In this document: in pieces, positions 43,388-52,964 of the stretch
Layout of the letters: every line of letters begins with the position of its first letter
Numbering within the stretch: the stretch's first letter is position 1
DNA from: Firmicutes bacterium AM31-12AC
GTDB taxonomy: Bacteria > Bacillota > Clostridia > Lachnospirales > Lachnospiraceae
DNA length: 64,000 nt
Assembly: GCA_003480425.1 (NCBI GenBank)
Contig: QUJA01000013.1
Coordinates: 1 to 64,000 of the forward strand
Direction of reading: 5' to 3'
The notes under the pieces: model-generated
What the model was told of the DNA's origin: nothing
Database searches by the model: none
Seen by the model: only the letters and a program-made list of their open reading frames with translations
Program-made: the position numbers and the translations under genes

Positions 43388-44797
43388 TTAAAATCGGAAA
43401 TACATTTCTGCATTATCATGGCAGACTCTCTTAATCATCTGTTTCAGATATTCCATATCTTTTGGATATTCACCATTTTCTACCCATGAACCGATCTTGT
43501 TGCATAGAATTCTCCGAAAGTATTCATGTCTTGGAAATGACAGAAAGCTTCTGGAATCGGTAAGCATTCCTATAAAGTTTGCAATCATTCCGGTATCTGC
43601 CAGTGCATCCATCTGATCTTCCATACCACGCTTATGATCGCAGAACCACCAGGCTGTTCCTAGCTGTACTTTTCCGCGGATTCCATCAGAATTGCTTTGA
43701 TAATTTCCTGCCATAGCGGCAAGCATCGGACCATCTTTCGGATTCAGATAATACAGGATTGTTCTCGGAAGACTATCTGTAACATCCATAGAATCCAGCA
43801 GCCCTGCAAGTTGCGGTGCATAGTTGAAATCATTCAGGCTGTCACACCCGATATCTGCACCCAGTTTTTCATATAATCTTGTAGAAGTATTCCGCAGCGC
43901 ACCAATATGAAGCTGCATTGCAAGAGATCGCTCTGCATACATCTGACCAAGATTCTTTAAAACAAAACCTCGAAATGCAGCTGCTTCATTATTTGTGATT
44001 GGAGTATTGCCTAATGCCTTCGTATAAATGTATGCTACTCCCTCAAGTGTCGTATCCGGACGATAGAAATCCTTTTCCAGACTATGATCCGTTACATGAC
44101 ATCCTTTTTCCACGAAATAATCCAGTCTTTTCTCAAGGGCCTCAAACAGTCCGTGCAATGTTGTAATATCAGTTTTTGCAACTTCCCCAAGATGTGTAAT
44201 ATAGTTTGAAAATCCTGGATTTTCAATATCCAGTACAGAGCCCGGGCGAAATGTCGGGAGCACTTTAAATCCAAGTGTCTCGTCCTGTGCCAAAAGCTTA
44301 TGATATTTCAGATCATCCGCCGGATCATCTGTTGTGCAAAGCACTTCTACATTCTGCATCCGAAGAAGATTTCTAACGGAATGATCCGGTCTTTGCAACT
44401 GTTCTTTTCCAATCTGCCAGATTTTCTCTGCTGTAGCCGGTGAAAGTGTTTCATCAATATTAAAATATCTTTTCATTTCCAAATGTGTCCAGTGATATAG
44501 TGGATTTCCTATACTGTTCTGCACAGTCTCTGCCCATGAAAGAAACTTTTCATAAGGATCTCCATCTCCCGTAACTAATTTTTCTGGTACACCATTGGCA
44601 CGCATCCCTCGCCATTTATAATGATCTCCACCGAGCCATACCTGTGTCAGATTCTCGTAACACTGGTCTTCATAGATTTCTTTTGGACTCAGATGGTTAT
44701 GAAAATCAATGATTGGCATAGTCTCTGCTGCATTGTGATAAAGCTCCTTTGCTGTCTCATTCGTCAGTAAGAAGTCGTCATGAATAAATGATTTCAT
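43388..44797 (-). CDS. uxaC: glucuronate isomerase
   Basis: About 469 residues. MPIIDFHNHLSPKEIYED, near the N-terminus, is the metal-binding motif of the family; GNPLYHWTHLEMKRYF and the C-terminal RRILCNKIGSWVENGEYP are typical. It converts D-glucuronate to D-fructuronate (and galacturonate to tagaturonate). The start at 44797 follows GGAGG. Confidence 0.95.
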   Translation of the reverse strand: MKSFIHDDFLLTNETAKELYHNAAETMPIIDFHNHLSPKEIYEDQCYENLTQVWLGGDHYKWRGMRANGVPEKLVTGDGDPYEKFLSWAETVQNSIGNPLYHWTHLEMKRYFNIDETLSPATAEKIWQIGKEQLQRPDHSVRNLLRMQNVEVLCTTDDPADDLKYHKLLAQDETLGFKVLPTFRPGSVLDIENPGFSNYITHLGEVAKTDITTLHGLFEALEKRLDYFVEKGCHVTDHSLEKDFYRPDTTLEGVAYIYTKALGNTPITNNEAAAFRGFVLKNLGQMYAERSLAMQLHIGALRNTSTRLYEKLGADIGCDSLNDFNYAPQLAGLLDSMDVTDSLPRTILYYLNPKDGPMLAAMAGNYQSNSDGIRGKVQLGTAWWFCDHKRGMEDQMDALADTGMIANFIGMLTDSRSFLSFPRHEYFRRILCNKIGSWVENGEYPKDMEYLKQMIKRVCHDNAEMYFRF

Positions 44798-44811
44798 TAA
44801 AGAGCCTCCAT

Positions 44812-46431
44812 TTATTTTTCCCATACATATTTTTTCAAAGTTTCTCTGACTGCACCAGTTCCCTGTAGCATCTCTTCAAAATAACCACATACCTTTTCTG
44901 CAAGCCCTACTTCGTAAAGGTCCACACCAAAGATCTTCTTGTCCTTCAAAATCGGACGGATTATTTCTTCTATCTCAGCAGTTTCACCAAGCTGTATCTT
45001 AGAAAATACCGGGCTCAGGCTCTGCAACATCGGATCCGGACTAAGTTCGAATGCATTTCCATTATCATCCACAGCAAGCAGATAGCGAAGCCATCCCGCA
45101 AACACAAGTGGAATCAGCTTCAAGTCTGAAGTTTTCAACTCTTCTGATTTTTCATATGCTTTGATTGTCTCACCAAAACGGATGGAAAGTTTTTGTGAAG
45201 TATCTGTCGCAATTCGCTGTGGTGTATCCGGCATAAATGGATTTGGAATTCGAATTTTTAAAACTGTATCAATAAAATCCTTTGGGTTAATAATCTTAGG
45301 ATCTGTCACAACCGGAAGCCCTTCTTTGTATCCGATTACTTCAACCAGTTGTCTAAGATCTTCATCTTTCATCTCATCGGCAATAAGCTGGAAATCCAGC
45401 AGACATCCAAATACTGCAAGAGCAGTGTGAAGTGGATTTAAGCAGGTACATACTTTCATACGCTCAACTTTATCTACTGTCTCACGATCTGTAAAAATCA
45501 GTCCGCCCTTTTCAAGTGCAGGTCTTCCATTCGGAAATGCATCTTCAATTACGAGATACTCACATTCTTCTGCATTCACGAACGGTGCAACATAAGTGTT
45601 TTTTGAAGTGATAATCGGAGCCACTTCTTCCACACCATCGTTCTGAAGTACTTCTTCCACAGAGGCATTTGGACGTGGTGTGATCTTATCAATCATAGAC
45701 CATGGAAAAGATACTTCCTTTGGATTGGAAACATATTCCACAAATTCCTGTGAAACAGACTTGTTAGAAGCCCATCCCCTTGCAAATGTGAGGATGGCAG
45801 TACTCAGCTTGTCTCCATTATGAGAACAGTTGTCAGTACTTACAAATGCGATTGGTTTTCTTCCGTTTTCAAAACGTGTATAGAGAAGAGACGCTACTTT
45901 TCCCATGTAGCTGCATGGTTTTTCCGGTCCATTCTCAATATCTTTCTTTACATCCGGAACAGCCTCTCCATGTCTGTCAGTCACACTGTAACCTTTTTCT
46001 GTAATAGTAAATGTTGCCATCTGAAGGGAATCGGAAGCAAAGATTTCTTTTAGTCTTCCAAAAGCGTTTTCATTTTCACTGTCCAGTGCAAGAGACTCAA
46101 CGACACTTCCCGTTACACTCTTTTCCATTGTTCCATCTGCTTTTAAAGTTACAAGGATAGAATAATCGTCATGCGGATGGTTCATCTTCTCAATAATCTC
46201 ATAATCATATCCTTCTGCCACAATAAGTCCGCGCTCAAGCGCACCTGCATCCAACAAGTTCTGGACTACGTTTGCATGGAATGCGCGGAAAATATTTCCT
46301 GCACCAAAATGTATCCAGAACGGATTTTTCTTTGTAGCATCTGCAACCTTTTCACGATTGTATTTAGGAAGCTGATAACCTTTCTCTTCCCATAAAGCAT
46401 GATCTTTAAGACCTTCCTTATACAACTTCAT
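44812..46431 (-). CDS. uxuB: fructuronate reductase (mannonate oxidoreductase)
   Basis: About 539 residues of the mannitol dehydrogenase/UxuB family: WIHFGAGNIFRAFHANVVQN, a Rossmann-type NAD motif, and VERMKVCTCLNPLHTALAVF, where the catalytic Lys region lies. It reduces D-fructuronate to D-mannonate. The start at 46431 is behind AGGAGG; the frame further upstream runs through the uxuA end. The tail of uxuA overlaps it by a few codons. Confidence 0.93.
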   Translation of the reverse strand: MKLYKEGLKDHALWEEKGYQLPKYNREKVADATKKNPFWIHFGAGNIFRAFHANVVQNLLDAGALERGLIVAEGYDYEIIEKMNHPHDDYSILVTLKADGTMEKSVTGSVVESLALDSENENAFGRLKEIFASDSLQMATFTITEKGYSVTDRHGEAVPDVKKDIENGPEKPCSYMGKVASLLYTRFENGRKPIAFVSTDNCSHNGDKLSTAILTFARGWASNKSVSQEFVEYVSNPKEVSFPWSMIDKITPRPNASVEEVLQNDGVEEVAPIITSKNTYVAPFVNAEECEYLVIEDAFPNGRPALEKGGLIFTDRETVDKVERMKVCTCLNPLHTALAVFGCLLDFQLIADEMKDEDLRQLVEVIGYKEGLPVVTDPKIINPKDFIDTVLKIRIPNPFMPDTPQRIATDTSQKLSIRFGETIKAYEKSEELKTSDLKLIPLVFAGWLRYLLAVDDNGNAFELSPDPMLQSLSPVFSKIQLGETAEIEEIIRPILKDKKIFGVDLYEVGLAEKVCGYFEEMLQGTGAVRETLKKYVWEK

Positions 46432-47500
46432 GCCTTTTCTCCTCCTTTGTGATTGCTTCCCACAACCCATTAAGATAAGTTGCCCCGAGTGCACGGTCAT
46501 ATAGACCATATCCTGGCATTGCCTTTTCTCCCCAGATCATTCTTCCGTGATCCGGGCGGATCGGTCCGTCAAATCCGATATCATAGAGTGCTTTCATGAT
46601 CTCAAACATATCGAAGGAGCCATCTGATGAGAGATGTGCAGCTTCTTCAAAATTCGTCGGTGTATGGAACTTCAGATTACGCACATGCGCAAAGTGAATT
46701 CTTCCCTTTAAGGAACGAATCATATCCGGAAGATTATTTTCACGATTTGTTCCATAAGAACCTGAACAGAATGTAACACCATTGTGCGGATTGTCAACCA
46801 TATGCATCATACGAAGAATATTTTCCTTGTTAATAATGATACGAGGCAGTCCGAACACACTCCATGCAGGATCATCCGGATGGATTGCCATGTAAATATC
46901 ATATTTATTACATACAGGCATGATACGCTCAAGAAAATACTTCAGATTTTCAAAGAGCTTTTCATCGTCAATATCTTTATACATTGCAAACAGTTCTTTG
47001 ATATGTTCCATACGCTCTGGCTCCCAGCCCGGCATCACTGTGCCATTCATATCGGAAGCAATCGAGCCAAACATGTCTTCTGGATTCAGTGCATCAACAG
47101 CTTCCTGTGTATAAGCGAGAACTGTTGATCCATCCGGTCGCTTACGGGCAAGCTCTGTTCTCGTCCAGTCAAAAACAGGCATGAAATTATAACATACCAG
47201 ATGGATATCCTCTTTTCCAAGATTCTCCAGTGTCTCAATATAGTTGTCAATATATTTATCTCTGTCTGCACTTCCTGTCTTGATTGCATCATGTACATTC
47301 ACACTCTCAATACCTGAAATATGGAGTCCTGCCGCTTCTACTTCATCTTTCAATGCACGAATACGTTCCCTGCTCCATACCTCTCCCGGATCTGTGTCAT
47401 ACAATGTTGTGATAACTCCTGTCACTCCCGGTATCTGACGAATCTGCTCCAATGTAACAGTATCAAATTTTGATCCATACCATCTAAGGGTCATTTCCAT
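46418..47500 (-). CDS. uxuA: mannonate dehydratase
   Basis: About 360 residues. MEMTLRWYGSKFDTVTLEQI is the family start; GSYGTNRENNLPDMI, GRIHFAHVRNLK and GPIRPDHGRMIWGE carry metal-binding residues. It dehydrates D-mannonate to 2-keto-3-deoxygluconate, the substrate of kdgK. I chose ATG 47500, 10 nt after AAAGGAT. Confidence 0.95.
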   Translation of the reverse strand: MEMTLRWYGSKFDTVTLEQIRQIPGVTGVITTLYDTDPGEVWSRERIRALKDEVEAAGLHISGIESVNVHDAIKTGSADRDKYIDNYIETLENLGKEDIHLVCYNFMPVFDWTRTELARKRPDGSTVLAYTQEAVDALNPEDMFGSIASDMNGTVMPGWEPERMEHIKELFAMYKDIDDEKLFENLKYFLERIMPVCNKYDIYMAIHPDDPAWSVFGLPRIIINKENILRMMHMVDNPHNGVTFCSGSYGTNRENNLPDMIRSLKGRIHFAHVRNLKFHTPTNFEEAAHLSSDGSFDMFEIMKALYDIGFDGPIRPDHGRMIWGEKAMPGYGLYDRALGATYLNGLWEAITKEEKRHEVV

Positions 47501-47552
47501 AACTCTGATCATCCTTTCTATAATGCCTGCGGATTTCTCGCGGTCGCATCTG

Positions 47553-49760
47553 TTAGTTTTCTTTCTTAATTCCCTGCAAAATGCGGTTCACCTGTTTAAT
47601 GCTTTCATCGTCTGCACCCGATTGCTTGAGCAGACTTATGAGTGTCATGCGTCCCATCATTCTCTGCAGTCCCGGATTGTCTTTTACTGCATCTGCCACA
47701 TCTCCGCGGTCAGAAGCTCCTTTTGCCATCATTTCATCAATGATTGCACCTGCTTTTGGATTTGCTTTAATCTCTGCTAATTTATCATTGATTGAAAAAC
47801 ATTCCGGATCTAACTCATCTGCATCAAACCAGTTCGTAACCGGACTACGTTTTATAAAAATGTAATCTTGGTTTTCTTCTTCCACTTTTTTCACTGTAAT
47901 GCTGTCTGTACAAGAATCTGCAATTGCAGTAATCTTATGCTCACCTGAGATTGGCACATTGAATTTGAAAATTGTTTTTCCTGTCTGTGTCTCAAATTCT
48001 TTTCCATCTACAACCAATGTTATTTTGGACTGGTTGGAATATACTTTCACTTCCGTTACATCTTCTGTACGGTCTACATAGCGTTTTCCACATAAATGTA
48101 CGAATGGTTCTTTCTTATTCCATGCTGCTTTATACAGGTAAAATGCATCTTTTTTTGTCTTGCGGTCAATTGTCACAAGACCTTTCTGGTTTTCTCCATG
48201 TTTGCCGCCTTCATCTCTTCCATCTGCTGCAAAATCAAATAGATTCCATACATGTGTTGCCCATAACCACGGACGTTTTTCAATCATCTGAAGGATGTGT
48301 TCATGGTATACTGCCTGATAGCTTTCTGTATAATCGCCTTTCTCCGGTACCGCTGCCTGATACTGTGGATTCGCATCTGCACCATATTCAGAAAATCCAA
48401 TCACTCTGTCCGGATATTTTTCGTGATATTCATCAAAGAATTCATCGTTCTGCTCCAATTCTCCAAGATACCATCCGAAATACAAGTTATAACTATTGAT
48501 ATCCGGAATCTCCAGAATCGGGGAATCCGTCTCGAGCATAAATACATTTGCCATTGTAGTAAGACGCGTGCTGTCCAGTCTGTGACACAGATTATTCAAT
48601 AATCTGTGGTTTTCCAAAAGGTCATCATCTACCGCACTGGCAGCTGTGATTTCATTGGAAAGTCCCCAACAGATAATGGATGGATGATTGTAATTCTGTA
48701 CCACCAGTTCTTCCATCTGGGAAAGTGTATTTGCACGTCCATTTTTCATGTGCATTGTAATATACGGTATCTCTGCCCATACAATCAGTCCATTTTCATC
48801 GCACAGATCATAAAATTCTTGTGCGTGCTGGTAATGCGCCAAACGAAGTGTTGTGGCTCCGATTTCTTTTATGATTTCCATATCCTTTTTGTGATGTTCA
48901 ATCGTAAGTGCATTTCCAACCCCTTTGAAATCCTGATGTCTGGAAACACCACGAAGCAGATAAGGATGTCCATTTAAAAAGAAACCTTTCTGTGGATCTA
49001 TATAATATTTGCGACATCCAAAACGAGTGCTAACGATGTCTCCATTTTCCATAAATGCTTTTGCGGTATAGAGATATGGATCATCCACTCCATCCCAGAG
49101 ATGTACATTTTCAATCACAAATTCTGCCTTTGCACGTCCATCTTCTAACGAAGCATTTATTTTCTCCTGATTTACTTCAAAGGTAACCATATCTGCGTCA
49201 CCACATACCCAGGCCTCAACTGTCACAACAGCTTTCTTTTCTTCCAAATTAACAACCGGTGTTACTTTGATCCCCTGTGAACCGCAGTAAGCAAGCTCAA
49301 AATGTGTTTCCGGAACAATGATTAAATTTACATCACGGTAGAGTCCACCATAAAATGTAAAGTCTGCTGTCTGAGGATATACTGTCGTATTGTTCGAGTT
49401 ATCAACAGAAACAACCAGTGTATTCTCTTCTTCCAGTCTTTCTGTGATTTCTACACGAAACGTAGAATATCCGCCTTCATGACGGGATATTTTTTCTCCA
49501 TTCAGATAAATTTCTGCTGTCATTGCAGCTCCACAAAATTCGAGATAAGCTTTATCTGTTTCATTCTTTTCCGGTTTTGCAAATTTTTTAACATACCAGC
49601 ATGTTCCACGATGATAATCATTTCCGCCATCCTGTCCGTCAACCGCATTCCAGGTATGTGGGAGAGCAATGCTCTCCCCTTCTCCCTTTGCTGCTTCCAC
49701 TTCGTCAGCCGCATTTTTTATAAATTTCCAATTATCATTAAATGATACGATATTTCTCAT
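47553..49760 (-). CDS. GH2 glycosidase, candidate beta-glucuronidase
   Basis: A 735-residue cytoplasmic GH2. The N-domain has LPHTWNAVDGQDGGNDYHRG; the barrel carries acid/base Glu in CWGLSNEITAAS and nucleophile Glu in VIGFSEYGADANPQYQA. Further on, GENQKGLVTIDRKTKKDAFY contains an Asn-x-Lys that matches the carboxylate-contacting NxK of gut glucuronidases, although some GH2 galactosidases also have it. The ~100-residue C-terminal tail (NPKAGAIIDEMMAKGASDRG) is typical of Lachnospiraceae GH2 enzymes. Its place between the symporter and uxuA argues for hexuronide hydrolysis feeding glucuronate into the same operon. Confidence 0.87.
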   Translation of the reverse strand: MRNIVSFNDNWKFIKNAADEVEAAKGEGESIALPHTWNAVDGQDGGNDYHRGTCWYVKKFAKPEKNETDKAYLEFCGAAMTAEIYLNGEKISRHEGGYSTFRVEITERLEEENTLVVSVDNSNNTTVYPQTADFTFYGGLYRDVNLIIVPETHFELAYCGSQGIKVTPVVNLEEKKAVVTVEAWVCGDADMVTFEVNQEKINASLEDGRAKAEFVIENVHLWDGVDDPYLYTAKAFMENGDIVSTRFGCRKYYIDPQKGFFLNGHPYLLRGVSRHQDFKGVGNALTIEHHKKDMEIIKEIGATTLRLAHYQHAQEFYDLCDENGLIVWAEIPYITMHMKNGRANTLSQMEELVVQNYNHPSIICWGLSNEITAASAVDDDLLENHRLLNNLCHRLDSTRLTTMANVFMLETDSPILEIPDINSYNLYFGWYLGELEQNDEFFDEYHEKYPDRVIGFSEYGADANPQYQAAVPEKGDYTESYQAVYHEHILQMIEKRPWLWATHVWNLFDFAADGRDEGGKHGENQKGLVTIDRKTKKDAFYLYKAAWNKKEPFVHLCGKRYVDRTEDVTEVKVYSNQSKITLVVDGKEFETQTGKTIFKFNVPISGEHKITAIADSCTDSITVKKVEEENQDYIFIKRSPVTNWFDADELDPECFSINDKLAEIKANPKAGAIIDEMMAKGASDRGDVADAVKDNPGLQRMMGRMTLISLLKQSGADDESIKQVNRILQGIKKEN

Positions 49761-49765
49761 ATTTT

Positions 49766-51240
49766 CTAATTCCCTTCTGTCTTTGCCGCATTCTTTTTAT
49801 TTTCAATACGCTTCTGTACAGCAATCATTTCTTCTTTGCCGAGCTTACAGAACTTCATAGCGATTAGTGTACAAATCCATCCTAAGATTGGAAGTCCAAA
49901 TGTGATGAACATTGTCAGCCATAAAATCTGCGGTGTACAGGTTTCTCCCGGCTGTGGCATTGTCTCCGTATAACCAATCACAGCAACTGCCCCCGCTGCA
50001 ATCAATGCGCTGACAGAAGAAATAATTTTGTCCAGGAAACTATAAACACCTGTGACAACTGCTGGAATATAACGACCGCTGCGGTCAAGCTCATAGTCGA
50101 TGATATCTGACATAAACGATGTATTTGCTGTTGAAACACACATCATTGCGCCATTTTTACAGAATGTAAGTAAAACATAAACAATCGTCATGGCGCCCAT
50201 CTGTGCAATCTTACTTGGGTCGATTGCTACAAAGAACAGAAACATCACAACAGATACACCAACGCTGATTTTTGTCCATGTAACGATTGTTCTCTGGCTT
50301 CCAACCTTTCCGGCATACTTTGCGCCTACTGCTGCAAAGATGATAGATGGAACCATTCCTATTACTGTAAGAATAGAAGAAAGTCCCATATTGCCAATTA
50401 TAATACCGTAGAGCATTGTTGTGATAACTGCCTGTGTTGCTGTCTGCTGTGCCAGCTTATCAGAAGCTGCGGATACAATATAGCACTGAAGTGGACGATT
50501 ATCCTTCAATACTTCAATCATATCTTTTACTTTCAGTGGTTCTTTCTTTTCCTGAAGACCAACAAAATTTTCTGGTTTGTCATATTCTGAAACTGCGATG
50601 CATACAAGAATTACTCCGATTCCTGCAATTACAAGACAAAGCTTACATGCTGCTGCCAGAAATTCAAGATTATATGTTCCACCGAATTTTGGAAGTAGAA
50701 CTGCATTTAATACAATACTTAAAATCATCGGTGTCATATAGTTCACAATTGTTGTCCATACACCTACTGTCGGGCGCTGCTTCGGATCGTTTGTAAGAAG
50801 CGGCGGGATTGTCTGTGCTGTCATATTTGCCAATGTGTAACCAATAACATAAAATACATACAGAATGACAAATACTGCAACTCCAAATCCTTTTCCTGCT
50901 GTCCAGTCATACATTGCCAGAAGTGCAATTGCCTCAATAATAAAACCACTGATTAACAGAATACGGATTTTTCCGTATTTCGTATTTACTCTGTCATATA
51001 CAAATGCCAGCATCGGATCTGTAATCGCATCCAGGATACGTGTACTTGTCAGTATTACTCCGACTGCTACTGTAGCAATTCCGAATCCAACGCTTGCTGC
51101 ATAGCTTGCCATACCGATTAACTGGTAGATTCCCATTCCTACCAGACCATTGCAGGCATACAAAAGAATCTGCCATAATTTGCGCGTCTATACTGAACGC
51201 CATCGATCTCACTCTGTGTTCGTTTTTTTGTTTTCGCCAT
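49766..51240 (-). pseudogene. GPH-family sugar:cation symporter, N-terminal frameshift
   Basis: From ATG 51240 (GGGAGAG upstream) the reading MAKTKKRTQSEIDGVQYRRA is a classic GPH/MFS start. Near 51178 one A is missing from GCAAATTATGG; restoring it gives KLWQILLYACNGLVGMGIYQ and the whole 12-helix protein to ...EMIAVQKRIENKK. The family includes uptake systems for glucuronides, melibiose and xylosides. The first gene of the hexuronate operon, it should import the hexuronide cleaved by the GH2. If the break is real, a shortened protein starting later would lack the first cytoplasmic segment. Confidence 0.82.
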
Positions 51241-51446
51241 AATTTTTCTCTCCCTTGTCCTCCATACATCTATTCGTTCTTTGATGTGTTTTCTTCATGA
51301 TGTTACTATAGAATAATTTTGTATATTATGCTGTTCACAAATTCACAAAGATGTTCTGTAATTCATGCATATTTCATAATAGTATGAATTTCAAAACATT
51401 TTACCAAAAAATTGAACATTGAAGGTACTTTCCTAATATAGAAAAA

Positions 51447-51490
51447 GCAAATGAAACAGACACATCCTAATGATGTGCTGTTTCATTTGC
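51447..51490 (-). terminator. terminator of the AraC gene
   Basis: GCAAATGAAACAG and CTGTTTCATTTGC form a 13-bp stem, with an inner CACATC/GATGTG stem; on the minus strand a T-run follows. The AraC stop codon is inside the right arm. Confidence 0.85.
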
Positions 51491-52688
51491 GGTATATTTT
51501 CCGATATTCTGTTGGAGACATTCCTGTCATTTTCTGGAAACAGGTATAGAAATAGCTTCTCGTACTAAATGCAAGTTCATCACTGATTCCCTGAATCGTC
51601 TTTTCTGTACTGGACAGAAGGCTTTTTGCCCTCTCAATCTTATTCTTCTGAACATATTCCTTCACACTATTGCCAATTTCTTTTTTAAACTTATGTGAAA
51701 AATAATATTCTGTATATCCTGTATTATTTGCGAGATCTGCAATCGAAATTTCTTCTGTCAGATGATTCTTTATATATTCACACGCATTTCTCATCAAATT
51801 AGAAACAGACGGATTATTCTTCATTTCCTGTACACGACTAACATAATCATCCAACATCTCTGAACATAATCTGTTCGTATCTGCCATTGATTTGCAGCAC
51901 TCAATTTTCTTGGCATAATAGTCATTCAGATCATACGCAATATCTGGAGACAACCCTCCATAAATACATGATCTGGAACATAAAGTTAGTAAAACAAGAC
52001 AATTATTCTTGTGGCTACGGAGTGCATCTCCAATATTCGCCTTTACACCATGGCTTAAGGTATATGATTTTTGAAGCACTTCTTTGTACTTCAGATTTCC
52101 ATCTGCCAGCATCTGGCAGAAAAGCTGTTCATTCGCCCATATTCCGGCATGAGAAGTACTTTTTACAGCAACTTTCTCTTGTCCGGATGGATTGTTTGAC
52201 AAAAAAACGACCTCATTCATTGCAATCCTCTGTTGATTCAGACAATAATGAAGCATTACTGCATACTGTATCACAATATTAGAAGGGACTGTCGGAATTT
52301 TTTCAAAAATTGACAGTATTGCAATACGCAGTTTTACAGACAATTCATAAGAATCCAGTTTTTTCTGGAGAAGCAGATGATCATTCTGTCCACAAAAAAC
52401 CGGACCGACTATGTGGATTCTGACCGGATTTCCATTTTCCAGTTGAAACCCGGCAATCCACATAAGACTGGCATCTGTTTCCAGCACAACTGGAACATAT
52501 TTTTTTTCAGACAAATGTTGGAAGAGCAAGTCTTTAAAATTCACAAACTCAAAGAAATCGCAGGAAAACAAAGCATTCTCCCAATCTGTTTCCAACAGAT
52601 TAAAATCCAGATCAAAGCTCCAATGATGCAGTTCATAATTGCAATTAATCAATTCCAGAAAGAAAGAAATCTTATCCTTTGTCTCCAT
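51483..52688 (-). CDS. AraC family transcriptional regulator
   Basis: About 401 residues, longer than most AraC proteins. The N-terminal ~150 residues form a ligand domain (LHHWSFDLDFNLLETDWENA; SLMWIAGFQLENGNPVRIHI). The C-terminus holds the HTH pair (SIADLANNTGYTEYYFSHKF; ISDELAFSTRSYFYTCFQKM, then TGMSPTEYRKIY). AAAGGAG supports ATG 52688. It lies downstream of a small gene and the GH1 gene on the same strand, so it may be autogenously expressed with them. Confidence 0.9.
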   Translation of the reverse strand: METKDKISFFLELINCNYELHHWSFDLDFNLLETDWENALFSCDFFEFVNFKDLLFQHLSEKKYVPVVLETDASLMWIAGFQLENGNPVRIHIVGPVFCGQNDHLLLQKKLDSYELSVKLRIAILSIFEKIPTVPSNIVIQYAVMLHYCLNQQRIAMNEVVFLSNNPSGQEKVAVKSTSHAGIWANEQLFCQMLADGNLKYKEVLQKSYTLSHGVKANIGDALRSHKNNCLVLLTLCSRSCIYGGLSPDIAYDLNDYYAKKIECCKSMADTNRLCSEMLDDYVSRVQEMKNNPSVSNLMRNACEYIKNHLTEEISIADLANNTGYTEYYFSHKFKKEIGNSVKEYVQKNKIERAKSLLSSTEKTIQGISDELAFSTRSYFYTCFQKMTGMSPTEYRKIYRK

Positions 52689-52707
52689 ACTACTTTTCTC
52701 CTTTGTA

Positions 52708-52947
52708 TTATTCAAAATATGGTGCAAGAAGTTTTCTGTCATTATCGCAATTACAGCGTATAACTGCACCTTCCAATAATTCTGGCTGGTTGCAGACAGA
52801 ATATAAGATAAACCGGCTCAGAGAAGATTTCAATGCAAGTTTATCTCCTTCTGTCGACTCAAAAAGCACCTCCTGTTCACACTTTGTCACATCTTCCAGA
52901 AATGTTTTCAGATTAATTGTATTTTTAAATGGAAACACATATTCCAT
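52708..52947 (-). CDS. small conserved-looking protein, unknown family
   Basis: A 79-residue protein from ATG 52947 (AGGGAGG 9 nt upstream): MEYVFPFKNTINLKTFLEDV, then KLALKSSLSRFILYSVCNQP and CNCDNDRKLLAPYFE. It looks like a compact alpha/beta domain in the PTS HPr size range, without an HPr phospho-His. The tight spacing to GH1 (17 nt) and AraC (19 nt) suggests one transcript. Function not recognised. Confidence 0.7.
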   Translation of the reverse strand: MEYVFPFKNTINLKTFLEDVTKCEQEVLFESTEGDKLALKSSLSRFILYSVCNQPELLEGAVIRCNCDNDRKLLAPYFE

Positions 52948-52964
52948 AAAATGCCCTCCCTTAT

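Noticed and set aside
51300-51360. Promoter of the hexuronate operon from TTGTGAA direct repeats
   Set aside because: TTGTGA boxes occur, but spacing to TAATAT or TATTCT is off (14 or about 20 bp); not firm enough to annotate.
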